A stretch of 64,000 bases of DNA from Oceanococcus sp041624435 (GTDB lineage: Bacteria; Pseudomonadota; Gammaproteobacteria; Nevskiales; Oceanococcaceae). Below, piece after piece: positions 6,985 to 15,026 of the stretch. Below the pieces are notes generated by a model. It saw only the letters and a program-made list of their open reading frames with translations. It ran no database searches and was not told the origin of the DNA. A program made the translations under genes and the position numbers. Location: positions 1-64,000 of the forward strand of contig JBFJVB010000002.1 in assembly GCA_041624435.1 (NCBI GenBank). Reading direction: 5' to 3'. How positions within the stretch are numbered: the stretch's first letter is position 1; every line of letters begins with the position of its first letter.

Positions 6985-7560
6985 ATGGCTTTCACGCTTC
7001 CTGAACTTCCGTACGCGCGCGACGCCTTGGAACCACACATGTCCAAGGAAACGCTGGATTTCCATTATGGCAAGCACCATCAGACGTACGTCGACAAGGC
7101 CAATGGCCTGGTGGCCGGCACGGACAATGAAAACCGCTCCCTGGAAGAACTGATCAAAACCAGCTCCGGCGGCCTGTTCAACAACGTGGCCCAGATCTGG
7201 AACCACAGCTTTTTCTGGAACTGCCTGAGCCCCAACCCGACCACGCCCAGTGCGGAACTCACCGCAGCGCTGACCGCCAGCTTCGGTTCGGTGGATGCAT
7301 TCAAGGAGCAGCTGACCAATTCCGCGATCAACAATTTCGGCTCCGGCTGGACCTGGCTGGTCAAGAACCCGAGCGGCGCACTGGAAATCGTCAACACCTC
7401 GAATGCCGGCAACCCGATGACCGATGGGCACACGCCCCTGCTGACGGTCGATGTCTGGGAGCACGCCTACTACATCGATTATCGCAACGCCCGGCCGAAG
7501 TTTCTGGAAGCGTTCTGGGCGCTGGTCAATTGGGATTTCGTAGCGCAGAATCTGAGCTGA
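6985..7560 (+). CDS. sodB: Iron superoxide dismutase
   Basis: This 191-residue Fe/Mn-SOD has all four metal ligands in context: His in DFHYGKHHQTY, His in IWNHSFFWN, and Asp and His in VDVWEHAYYIDY. The N-terminus (AFTLPELPYARDALEPHMS) and the FNNVAQIWNHSFFW block are those of bacterial FeSOD (SodB). It dismutates superoxide in the cytoplasm. A ribosome site AAAGGGA lies before the ATG. The 247-bp gap before it separates it from the divergent grxD. A strong terminator follows immediately, so it is mainly monocistronic. Confidence 0.96.
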   Translation: MAFTLPELPYARDALEPHMSKETLDFHYGKHHQTYVDKANGLVAGTDNENRSLEELIKTSSGGLFNNVAQIWNHSFFWNCLSPNPTTPSAELTAALTASFGSVDAFKEQLTNSAINNFGSGWTWLVKNPSGALEIVNTSNAGNPMTDGHTPLLTVDVWEHAYYIDYRNARPKFLEAFWALVNWDFVAQNLS

Positions 7561-7583
7561 AGCACTTTTCCTGATGGACACAG

Positions 7584-7617
7584 GTTCGCCCGGGTGACCG
7601 GGCGAACTTTTTTTTTT
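7584..7617 (+). terminator. Strong intrinsic terminator after sodB, abutting argF
   Basis: GTTCGCCCGG (7584-7593), loop GTGA, CCGGGCGAAC (7598-7607) make a perfect 10-bp stem followed by ten T. The T-run ends only three bases before the argF ATG at 7621. Confidence 0.95.
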
Positions 7618-7620
7618 GCC

Positions 7621-8526
7621 ATGAAAAAACGCGACTTCCTCTCTCTCTTCGACTTCAGTCCGGCCGAGCTCGATGCGCTGATCCAGCGCGCGATTCGGGA
7701 TAAGCAGGCCTGGCTGGCTGGCCAGGCTGATGTGCCGCTGCGCGGCAAAACCATGGGGATGATTTTCGAAAAGAGCTCCACGCGTACCCGGGTCTCGTTT
7801 GAAGCTGGCATGAATCAGCTCGGCGGTCACGCCCTGTTTCTCAGCCCGCGCGACACTCAGCTGGGGCGCGGCGAGCCCATCGAAGACACCGCGCGGGTCC
7901 TGTCACGGATGGTCGATATCGTGATGATCCGCAATGATTCCCAGGCCGCTCAAGAACGTTTCGCGGCCTGCAGTCTGGTCCCGGTCATCAACGGCCTGAG
8001 TGAACGGGCTCACCCCTGCCAGTTGCTGGCTGACGTGATGACCTATGTGGAAGAGCGCGGCTCGATCAAGGATCGCACCGTGGCCTGGATCGGCGACGGC
8101 AACAATATGTGCAATTCCTATATCGCAGCAGCCAGCCAGTTCGGGTTCAAACTGCGCATCGCCTGCCCGGCGGCCTTTGCGCCAGACCCCGGCCTGATCG
8201 CGCGCGCAGGCGACGCGGTCAGCCTGACTGACGATCCACGGGCCGCCGCGCAAGGAGCCGACATGCTGGTGACGGACGTCTGGGCCAGCATGGGTCAGGA
8301 ATCCGACCAGGCGCAGCGCGCCGCGGCGTTCAAGAATTACCAGGTCACCGAGGATTTGCTGCGGCTGGCGGCACCCGACGCCCTGTTCATGCACTGCCTG
8401 CCAGCCCATCGCGGCGAGGAAGTGAGCGCCGGTGTGATTGATGGCCCGCAAAGCGTGGTCTGGGACGAGGCCGGCAATCGCCTGCATGCCCAGAAGGCCC
8501 TGATTCTCAGCCTGCTCAACATCTGA
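7621..8526 (+). CDS. argF: Ornithine carbamoyltransferase
   Basis: This 301-residue enzyme makes citrulline from ornithine and carbamoyl phosphate in arginine synthesis. It has the carbamoyl-phosphate motif EKSSTRTRVSFE, HPCQLLADV, the ornithine-binding DVWASMGQE and the catalytic MHCLPAHRGEEV. The start at ATG 7621 (MKKRDFLSLFDF) matches the family N-terminus; a GTG at 7594 would lie in the terminator loop. No Shine-Dalgarno fits between the sodB terminator T-run and this ATG. How the gene is transcribed and initiated is therefore unclear. Possibilities include a leaderless transcript or controlled read-through. Confidence 0.97.
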   Translation: MKKRDFLSLFDFSPAELDALIQRAIRDKQAWLAGQADVPLRGKTMGMIFEKSSTRTRVSFEAGMNQLGGHALFLSPRDTQLGRGEPIEDTARVLSRMVDIVMIRNDSQAAQERFAACSLVPVINGLSERAHPCQLLADVMTYVEERGSIKDRTVAWIGDGNNMCNSYIAAASQFGFKLRIACPAAFAPDPGLIARAGDAVSLTDDPRAAAQGADMLVTDVWASMGQESDQAQRAAAFKNYQVTEDLLRLAAPDALFMHCLPAHRGEEVSAGVIDGPQSVVWDEAGNRLHAQKALILSLLNI

Positions 8527-8590
8527 ACCGCGCGGCCACTACAATGCCGCTCTGAGTGAGCTTCGTCCCCCCGACCGCAACGCGCAAACC

Positions 8591-9463
8591 ATGCCCCCAA
8601 AAATCAATCCGCCGCTTAAAACAATCGCTATGAATGTCGCCCTGGCGCTGCGTGAGGATATCGGCAGCGGCGATGTCAGCGCGACGCTGATTCCCGGCGA
8701 TGCGCGGGTAAGCGCAACCTTGATCGCGCGCGAATCGGCGGTGCTGTGCGGCCAGGATTGGCTGAACGAAACCTTCAAGCAGCTCGACGAACGGGTGCAG
8801 GTGAGATGGCTGGTGGCCGAAGGGAGCTATGTGGCGCCAGACAAGCCGCTGTGCGAGATCAGCGGCCCGGCGATCCCGATTCTCAGCGGTGAACGCACCG
8901 CCCTGAATTTTGTCCAGCTGTTTTCCGGGGTCGCGACGGCAACACGGCGCTACGTGGAGCGTGTCAAGGGCACCAATGCGCGCATTCTGGATACCCGCAA
9001 GACCCTGCCCGGCCTGCGTTCCGGGCAAAAATACGCGGTCGCCTGCGGTGGCGGCATGCCGCATCGGATGGGTCTGTACGACGCGGTCATGATCAAGGAA
9101 AACCACATCGCTGTGGCCGGCTCAATCAGCGCCGCAGTGGATCGCGCGCGCGCCAATCTCAAAACGGCCCTGCCGATCATCGTCGAAGCGGAGAACCTGC
9201 AGCAGGCTGAGGAAGCTCTGGGCAAGGCCGTGGACGTGTTGCTGCTGGATAATTTCCCCACGCACCTGCTGGCCAAGGCCGTCAATCTTGGCCGGACCCA
9301 ACGGCGCTACAACCGTGGTAACACGCAGCTCGAAGCCTCGGGCGGCATCAGCCTCGAGAATGTGCGCGAAATCGCCGATACCGGCGTCGACCGCATTTCC
9401 ATTGGCGGACTGACCAAGAACATCAGCGCGATCGATCTGTCCCTGCGCGTCAACGGTAGTTAA
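8591..9463 (+). CDS. nadC: Nicotinate-nucleotide pyrophosphorylase (quinolinate phosphoribosyltransferase)
   Basis: NadC converts quinolinate and PRPP to nicotinate mononucleotide, CO2 and PPi in de novo NAD synthesis. This 290-residue protein shows ALREDIGSGDVSATLIP near the N-terminus, the core SGERTALNFVQLFSGVAT, RILDTRKTLPGLRSGQKYAV and GGGMPHRMGLYDAVMIKENH, and the late motifs DVLLLDNF and LEASGGISLENV. It follows argF by 64 bp on the same strand. Length and all binding motifs are normal. Confidence 0.98.
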   Translation: MPPKINPPLKTIAMNVALALREDIGSGDVSATLIPGDARVSATLIARESAVLCGQDWLNETFKQLDERVQVRWLVAEGSYVAPDKPLCEISGPAIPILSGERTALNFVQLFSGVATATRRYVERVKGTNARILDTRKTLPGLRSGQKYAVACGGGMPHRMGLYDAVMIKENHIAVAGSISAAVDRARANLKTALPIIVEAENLQQAEEALGKAVDVLLLDNFPTHLLAKAVNLGRTQRRYNRGNTQLEASGGISLENVREIADTGVDRISIGGLTKNISAIDLSLRVNGS

Positions 9464-9487
9464 ACCACCGCGCCTGACCCGCCAGAC

Positions 9488-10684
9488 TCAGGCCGCGTCG
9501 CGCGCCGCACGCATGGCGGCAAAGCCGGATTCAAGATCCGCGAGCAGATCGCGCGGATCTTCCAGACCGGCGTGAAAGCGCAGGTAGGTTCCACCGCCCG
9601 GCGCTGACTGCGCCGCGCGCGATCCGCTCAGCTCGAACGGCAGGCACAGACTTTCGAAACCGCCCCAGGAATACCCCAGGCCGAACAGCCGCAGGGTATC
9701 GATCAGGGCCGCCAGGGCGTGATCGTCCAGGCGCTCGAGCTCGATCGAAAACAGCCCGTTGCCGCCGTGAAAATCGCGTTGCCACAGTGCGTGCTGAGGA
9801 TCCCCGGGATGACTGGGATCCAGCACCCGGAGCACTTCCGGCTGCTTCAGCAACCAGTCTTTGAGTTGCTCCGCATGAACGACGTGCTGGCGCAGGCGGA
9901 TATCCAGGCTGCGCAGGCCGCGCAAGACCAGCCACGCATCATCCGGGCTGACGCAGTAACCGAAAGACTGCGCATTGCGGCGCACCCGGTCCAGCACCGA
10001 CTCCGCGCACAGGGCCACACCCAGCATCAAATCGGCGTGGCCTCCCAGGTACTTGGTGCCGGCCTGAATATCAACGGCAACGCCCATCGGCAGCACCGCG
10101 CAGTGCCAGGGCGTCGCCCAGGTGTTGTCGACCACGACCGGCACATCGCGCTCGGCGGCCACGGCGCAGATCGCCGGCAAATCCTGCAGTTCCATCGTCA
10201 GGGAACCGGGCGATTCACAGAAAATCAACCGGGTGCGTGGCTCAATGAAGGCACCGATCTTGGCGCCCACATCCGGAGCAAAATAGCGCACCGTGATACC
10301 CATCCGGGCCAGTTGCTGATCGCAGAAATTACGGGTCGGGCCGTAGACACAGTCCGCCACCAGCACCTCATCGCCGGTGGACAGAAAGCTCAGCATGACG
10401 CCGGCGATTGCGCCCAGACCCGAAGGGAAAAACACGCTCCCGGCGGCGCCGGACATCTCCTCGAGCGCTTCCGCCAGGGCGGCATGGGTCGGAGTGCCGA
10501 AACGGCCATAGTAAAATTGCTCGAAGGGTCGCGCGCTGGCCTCGCGCAAATGGCGTAAGCTTTCAAACAGGACCGTGGAGGCCCGGAAGACCGGCGGGTT
10601 GACCGCTCCAGCGTACTGGCTCGGCGTACTGCCGGCATGGCGCAAGCCGGTTCGGGCGCGCCGCGGAGGAATTGGTTTTTTCAT
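9488..10684 (-). CDS. metC: Cystathionine beta-lyase-like PLP enzyme (MetC family)
   Basis: This 398-residue enzyme of the Cys/Met-metabolism PLP family (fold type I) would cleave cystathionine to homocysteine, ammonia and pyruvate. Seen are the tetramer/PLP segment YYGRFGTPTHAALAEAL, SGLGAIAGVMLSFLSTGDEV, the cofactor-stacking CVYGPTR, VVVDNTWATP, and the Schiff-base Lys in IQAGTKYLGGHADLMLG. YSWGGFESL and the late LRFHAGLEDP support a MetC assignment over MetB/MetZ. The start is ATG 10684 (MKKPIPPRRART), 18 bp from the divergent gene. It is convergent with nadC. Confidence 0.92.
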   Translation of the reverse strand: MKKPIPPRRARTGLRHAGSTPSQYAGAVNPPVFRASTVLFESLRHLREASARPFEQFYYGRFGTPTHAALAEALEEMSGAAGSVFFPSGLGAIAGVMLSFLSTGDEVLVADCVYGPTRNFCDQQLARMGITVRYFAPDVGAKIGAFIEPRTRLIFCESPGSLTMELQDLPAICAVAAERDVPVVVDNTWATPWHCAVLPMGVAVDIQAGTKYLGGHADLMLGVALCAESVLDRVRRNAQSFGYCVSPDDAWLVLRGLRSLDIRLRQHVVHAEQLKDWLLKQPEVLRVLDPSHPGDPQHALWQRDFHGGNGLFSIELERLDDHALAALIDTLRLFGLGYSWGGFESLCLPFELSGSRAAQSAPGGGTYLRFHAGLEDPRDLLADLESGFAAMRAARDAA

Positions 10685-10701
10685 GGGCAAACTCTGACAC
10701 C

Positions 10702-11508
10702 ATGGCACTGACCTGGCTAGACCCCTTGCTGATCGCGGGCGTAGACACCTACTACCGGCTGGTGCCGCGCCCCGCCCCATCGCCGCAGGCCCTGGCCAGG
10801 GCGCGGATCATCTCCCATCGAGGGGAACGTCAGGCGAGCGACGTGATCGAAAACAGCTTTGCCGCCTTTGACCCCCTGCCGGGTAAGGTTTTTGGCCTGG
10901 AATGCGATGTCCGTTTTACCCGCGATCTGGTGCCGGTGGTGTTTCATGATGCGGATCTGTTGCGCGTTCTGGGGACCCGGGAACGGCTCTGCGACCTGGA
11001 CTGGGCCACCCTGCGGCAACGCTTTCCGCAGATTCCACGTCTGCGCGAACTGCTCGAACGCTATGCCGGACGCATTCATTTCATGATCGAATTCAAGGCC
11101 GAGCCACGCCCTCAGCCGCAGGTGCAGTTGCAGACCCTCCGCCAGGAACTGTCCATCCTGCAACCGCGCCGCGATTTACATGCACTTTCCCTGGATACCG
11201 CCACCCTGGACTGGCTTCGCCCCGCCTTTGGCGAGTGCCTGGTCGCAATCGCTCGCAGCAATGTGGAACAGATGAGTCGTTACGCTCTGGTCCACCGCTG
11301 CGCCGCGCTCACCGGCCATTACGCCCTGCTCAGTCGCAACGTGGTGCAACGCCATCACGGCGCCAGGCAGAACATCGGCGTCGGGTTTCCCACCTGTCGC
11401 AACAGCCTGCGTTTTGCCCTGAGCCAGGGCACGCAGTGGGTGTTCAGCAACGATGCGCTGAAGCTTCAGAACTTGCTGGAGCGGGAGAAGAATCTCAGCA
11501 AGGCCTGA
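10702..11508 (+). CDS. Glycerophosphodiester phosphodiesterase-family protein
   Basis: This 268-residue protein has a GDPD TIM-barrel core: ISHRGERQ near residue 37 (catalytic His-Arg-Gly), ENSFAAFD, the metal Glu/Asp in LECDVRFTRDLVPVVFHD, and FMIEFKAEP further on. The family hydrolyses glycerophosphodiesters to glycerol-3-phosphate and an alcohol. There is no signal peptide, so it is probably cytoplasmic. The start is uncertain: ATG 10702 gives a normal N-terminus but has no clear ribosome site, and an in-frame TTG lies 30 bp upstream. The 3' end overlaps the convergent hydrolase gene by 43 bp. Confidence 0.85.
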   Translation: MALTWLDPLLIAGVDTYYRLVPRPAPSPQALARARIISHRGERQASDVIENSFAAFDPLPGKVFGLECDVRFTRDLVPVVFHDADLLRVLGTRERLCDLDWATLRQRFPQIPRLRELLERYAGRIHFMIEFKAEPRPQPQVQLQTLRQELSILQPRRDLHALSLDTATLDWLRPAFGECLVAIARSNVEQMSRYALVHRCAALTGHYALLSRNVVQRHHGARQNIGVGFPTCRNSLRFALSQGTQWVFSNDALKLQNLLEREKNLSKA

Positions 11509-12254
11509 GTCACCGCTTCAGGCCGCTCCATCGGCAAGCCGTGACGCGTGCCGGGCACGATGAGCAATTTGCTGGCGGGCAGGCCCTGCATCGCGGACTC
11601 GATGTCCTCCAGCCGGAAATAATCCTCCTCGGCAGCGATGATCAAGACCGGGCAGGCAATCCGGCCCAGCTGCGAGCGAATATCCCAGCCCGCCAAAGCC
11701 GCCAGCACTTTCCGATACACCTCGACATCGTTATCCGCATAACGGGGCAACATGATGGCGGCCAGCTCGGGCCGGTGTCCGAACAGGCTTTCGGTTACCC
11801 GCTGGGCCATATGCTGCATGCCGAGCACCCGGCTCAGCACATGCCGCAACCAGAACTGCCAGTGGTCGTACAGCCGCTGGGGGACAAAACACGGCACGCT
11901 GCTGATGATGGCCAGACTGGACCAGCGCTGCGGCTCATCCACCGCCATCTGATAGGCGACGGCCCCACCCATGGAATAGCCCACCAGATGCGCGCAATCA
12001 ATTCGCAGGTGTTCAAGCAAGGCGCGGACATCGCTGGCCATGGCAACCGGACCATAGCCCTGGGGCGGCTGCCCCGAGCGGCCGAAGCCGAAAAAATCCG
12101 GCCGCACCACCCGATAGCCCGCGTCCAGCAGTGCCGGGCTCTGAAACTCCCAGTCGCGCCCGCTATTGCCCAGGCCGTGCAGCAACAGCACCACCGGCCC
12201 CTGGCCTTCATCGACAAAATGCAGGGGGAAGCCGCGAATCTCGCAAGTCGACAT
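11466..12254 (-). CDS. Alpha/beta-fold hydrolase
   Basis: This 262-residue alpha/beta hydrolase has the oxyanion segment LLLHGLGNSGRDW, the nucleophile elbow GYSMGGAV (Ser), the acid near LIIAAEEDYF and the terminal His in GTRHGLPMERP. A cap-like helical region (residues 115-170) lies between strands. Such proteins are esterases, lipases or C-C hydrolases; the substrate cannot be fixed. It starts 25 bp downstream of the sppA stop on the same strand and may be in its transcript. The 3' end overlaps the convergent phosphodiesterase gene. Confidence 0.85.
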   Translation of the reverse strand: MSTCEIRGFPLHFVDEGQGPVVLLLHGLGNSGRDWEFQSPALLDAGYRVVRPDFFGFGRSGQPPQGYGPVAMASDVRALLEHLRIDCAHLVGYSMGGAVAYQMAVDEPQRWSSLAIISSVPCFVPQRLYDHWQFWLRHVLSRVLGMQHMAQRVTESLFGHRPELAAIMLPRYADNDVEVYRKVLAALAGWDIRSQLGRIACPVLIIAAEEDYFRLEDIESAMQGLPASKLLIVPGTRHGLPMERPEAVTQALLRFFSRSSKF

Positions 12255-12279
12255 CAGGTCTTAAGCGACAGTCGAAAGC

Positions 12280-14127
12280 TCAAGGCACGCACAGACAATG
12301 GGCATACACCCCACGGCGGTCCGACCACACCCGGATCGCCCGGTCCACACGCTGCAAGGCGGAACCCACCCAGCCTGCCAGACCGTCCGGCAGCAGGCTG
12401 CGAATCGAGGAGAACCGCTGCAGGAAGCGCAGGCGGATGTCCAGGGCCGGGCGCAGCGGGTCCACATGAAAGCTGTCCAAACCAGCCAGCTCCGCCGCCT
12501 GCTCGACCGCCGCATCGAAATCGCCCAGGGCGTCAATCAGCCCGCGTTCAAGCGCCGCGGCGCCCGTCCAGACCTGCCCCTGGGCAATCCGGTCCACGTC
12601 TTCCACCGGCAGATTTCGCGCGGCCGCAACCTGATTGATGAATTGCTTGTAGTCCTTTTCCACCAGCAGCTGCAATCCTTCCCTGGCGGCGACGGACAAG
12701 GGCCGCATCGGACTCAGGCCACCGGACCAACGGGTGGTCCCCACCCCATCCGTGCTGATGCCGAGCTTGTCCAGACTTTGCTCGAACGTCGGCACCAGAC
12801 CAAACACGCCGATGGACCCGGTAATGGTCGTCGCATGCGCCAGGATACGGTTGGCATCCATCGCAATCCAGTAGCCCCCTGAGGCCGCCACGCTCGCCAT
12901 CGACACCACCACCGGACGCCCGCTGTCCCGGTAGCGCACGACGGCGCGCCGAATCTGCTCCGAAGCAAACACGCTGCCTCCGGGGGAGTCCACCCGCAAC
13001 ACCAGAGCGGCGGAATGCTTATCTTCACGGGCCTGATCGATCAGCCGATGTACCGAGTCACCGCCGGCATAGCCCGGGGCGCTTTCACCCGACACGATCT
13101 CACCCTGCACCACGATCGTGGAGATGGCGTCCCGACCCGGACCGGGCTCGGCCTTCTTGCCATCGCCATTGAGCTTGTCTTCCCGATCCAGGGCGCGCAG
13201 ATAGCGGCCATGGCTGATCTGCCGGAAACTGCCGTGTTTCTTGTCCATGCCGACAATCTCGCCGGCGGCCAGACGCACATCGTGCAGATCCAGCGTCGCG
13301 TCCACCAGACCGGAAGCCAGTGCGAGCTTTGCCGGATCACCATCGTGGGTTCTGAGCAGGGCGGCATACTCGTCGCTGTAACGCTGCAAATCATCGATGG
13401 TGATCCCGCGGGCGACCGCAACCTGCTCGCGCCAGCCACGCCAGAGTCCGTCGAGCCAGCCCTGCGCATTTTCCCGCGCCGACTCCGACATGGAATCGCG
13501 GGTGAACGGCTCCACCGCCGACTTGAATTGTCCGACCCGGAATACATTGACGGTCACGCCCAGCTTGTCCAGGGCGCTGCGAAAATAGAGCGGGTAATTC
13601 TCGAAGCCCGGAAAGAACACCATGCCCATCGGGTCAACGAAGATCTTGTCCGCCGCCGCGGCCAGGAAATACTCCTGCTGGCCCATGTCGGGCGAGTACG
13701 CGTATACCGGCTTGCCGCTGAGCTTGAAGCGCACGATGGCGCTGGCCAGTTCCTCCAGCTGCGCCTGGCCGGCCGAAAACCCGGTGTCCAGCTTCAGAAA
13801 CAACAATTTGATGCGGGGATCAACCGCCGCCGCGTCAATCGCATCCAGCAGATCGTTCAGGACGGTGGAAAGCGGTTCCTCACCCAGGAATTCCTCGGCT
13901 ACCCGCGCACGCGGATCGGCATCGTCGTGATCGACGATCCGGCCGAAGGGCACGATGACCAGGGCCACCCCATCCTCGACCTTGACCGGAGGACCGCCCT
14001 GCCAGACCAGATAAGCCATTCCCAGGCCAAACAGCAGAAACAGAATGAACAGCGCGCGGCGGAGGAAATCAAAACCGGCACCGATGGCACTAAAAACACG
14101 ACGCAACAGCGATTTTTGATCGGACAT
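12280..14127 (-). CDS. sppA: Signal peptide peptidase SppA, 67-kDa type
   Basis: This is an inner-membrane serine protease that degrades cleaved signal peptides in the periplasm. The 615-residue length fits the long two-domain form. An N-terminal membrane helix (FILFLLFGLGMAYLVWQGG) is followed by two ClpP-like halves. The catalytic Lys lies in VGQFKSAVEPF of the first half. The Ser lies in SVAASGGYWIAMDANRI of the second, followed by ITGSIGVFGLVPTFEQSLDK. The start at ATG 14127 (MSDQKSLLRR) places a short basic segment before the helix. It precedes the alpha/beta hydrolase gene by 25 bp. Confidence 0.96.
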   Translation of the reverse strand: MSDQKSLLRRVFSAIGAGFDFLRRALFILFLLFGLGMAYLVWQGGPPVKVEDGVALVIVPFGRIVDHDDADPRARVAEEFLGEEPLSTVLNDLLDAIDAAAVDPRIKLLFLKLDTGFSAGQAQLEELASAIVRFKLSGKPVYAYSPDMGQQEYFLAAAADKIFVDPMGMVFFPGFENYPLYFRSALDKLGVTVNVFRVGQFKSAVEPFTRDSMSESARENAQGWLDGLWRGWREQVAVARGITIDDLQRYSDEYAALLRTHDGDPAKLALASGLVDATLDLHDVRLAAGEIVGMDKKHGSFRQISHGRYLRALDREDKLNGDGKKAEPGPGRDAISTIVVQGEIVSGESAPGYAGGDSVHRLIDQAREDKHSAALVLRVDSPGGSVFASEQIRRAVVRYRDSGRPVVVSMASVAASGGYWIAMDANRILAHATTITGSIGVFGLVPTFEQSLDKLGISTDGVGTTRWSGGLSPMRPLSVAAREGLQLLVEKDYKQFINQVAAARNLPVEDVDRIAQGQVWTGAAALERGLIDALGDFDAAVEQAAELAGLDSFHVDPLRPALDIRLRFLQRFSSIRSLLPDGLAGWVGSALQRVDRAIRVWSDRRGVYAHCLCVP

Positions 14128-14213
14128 GAGCTTGATATACGGGCGATGATGCTGCAGTGTACGGCGCGCACTCATTTAGTGCTCGCCCAGCGCCTTCCCG
14201 GCACCGGGCTTCG

Positions 14214-14279
14214 ATTGTTTTTATCTATCTACTCAATAGCAATAATTGTCTTGAGCTATTGAACGGGCCGCTTTAAACT
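14214..14279 (+). promoter_or_regulatory. Candidate OxyR site and sigma70 promoter of ahpC
   Basis: ATTG (14214), CTAT (14225) and ATAG (14236) follow the OxyR spacing of four quartets separated by 7 bp (ATAG-N7-CTAT-N7-ATAG-N7-CTAT). The first quartet has one mismatch, the next two are perfect and the fourth (14247-14250) is not conserved. Directly downstream are TTGAGC (14251-14256), 17 bp, and TAAACT (14274-14279), a plausible -35/-10 pair. An OxyR tetramer would abut the -35 box, the activating position. The regulator itself is not in the window. Confidence 0.55.
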
Positions 14280-14357
14280 GCGCCCACACGGTCGTGGCAG
14301 CGTCAGCGTGCCCGATCCGGTTTCATTCACTCGCAGTATTCATCTAGGAGTTTCCCC

Positions 14358-14960
14358 ATGAGCGTACTTGTAGGTCGCCCCGCCCCCGATTTCACCGCTG
14401 CCGCCGTTCTCGGCGATGGCACGATCAGCGAAGAATTCAAGCTGTCGGATTTCAAGGGCAAATACGTCGTCCTGTTTTTCTACCCGCTCGACTTTACCTT
14501 CGTCTGCCCCTCGGAAATCATTGCCCATGATCACCGGGTCGCCGCCTTTGAAGAGCGTGGCGTGCAGGTGATCGGTGTCTCCATCGACTCGCAGTTCTCC
14601 CATTTCGCCTGGCGCAACACGCCGGTCAACAAAGGCGGCATCGGCCCGGTGAAATTCCCGCTGGTCGCCGACATCAACCACGAAATCGTGACCAGCTATG
14701 GCATCGCCCATCCGGATGCCGGCGTTGCCATGCGCGCCTCCTTCCTGATCGACCGTGACGGCGTGGTGCAGCATCAGGTGGTCAACAACCTGCCGCTGGG
14801 TCGTGAAGTGGATGAAATGCTCCGGCTTGTCGACGCGCTGCAATTCACCGAAGAGCACGGTGAGGTCTGCCCCGCCGGCTGGCACAAGGGCGACACCGGG
14901 ATGAAACCCACCACCGAAGGTGTTGCTGAATATCTTTCCGGCAACGCTGAAAAACTGTAA
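14358..14960 (+). CDS. ahpC: Typical 2-Cys peroxiredoxin (AhpC/Prx1 class)
   Basis: This 200-residue peroxiredoxin reduces H2O2 and organic peroxides. The peroxidatic Cys lies in FFYPLDFTFVCPSE, and the resolving Cys near the C-terminus in EEHGEVCPAGW. The extension KPTTEGVAEYLS is typical of the Prx1/AhpC class. Ribosome site AGGAG lies ten bases before ATG 14358. It is followed 66 bp later by trxB, so thioredoxin reductase is its likely electron source together with a thioredoxin encoded elsewhere; no ahpF is present. A candidate OxyR-controlled promoter lies upstream. Confidence 0.96.
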   Translation: MSVLVGRPAPDFTAAAVLGDGTISEEFKLSDFKGKYVVLFFYPLDFTFVCPSEIIAHDHRVAAFEERGVQVIGVSIDSQFSHFAWRNTPVNKGGIGPVKFPLVADINHEIVTSYGIAHPDAGVAMRASFLIDRDGVVQHQVVNNLPLGREVDEMLRLVDALQFTEEHGEVCPAGWHKGDTGMKPTTEGVAEYLSGNAEKL

Positions 14961-14978
14961 ATCGACGCACCCGCCCTG

Positions 14979-15004
14979 GGTGGTGACGCTTCGGCGTCAC
15001 CGCC
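14979..15004 (+). promoter_or_regulatory. UUCG-loop hairpin between ahpC and trxB
   Basis: GGTGGTGACGC, TTCG, GCGTCACCGCC form an 11-bp stem (one G-U pair) closed by a stable UUCG tetraloop. No T-run follows, so it is more likely an mRNA-stabilising or attenuating element than a full terminator. It lies 23 bp before the trxB ATG. Confidence 0.5.
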
Positions 15005-15026
15005 TTCTTGAACGAGAACTGCACCC

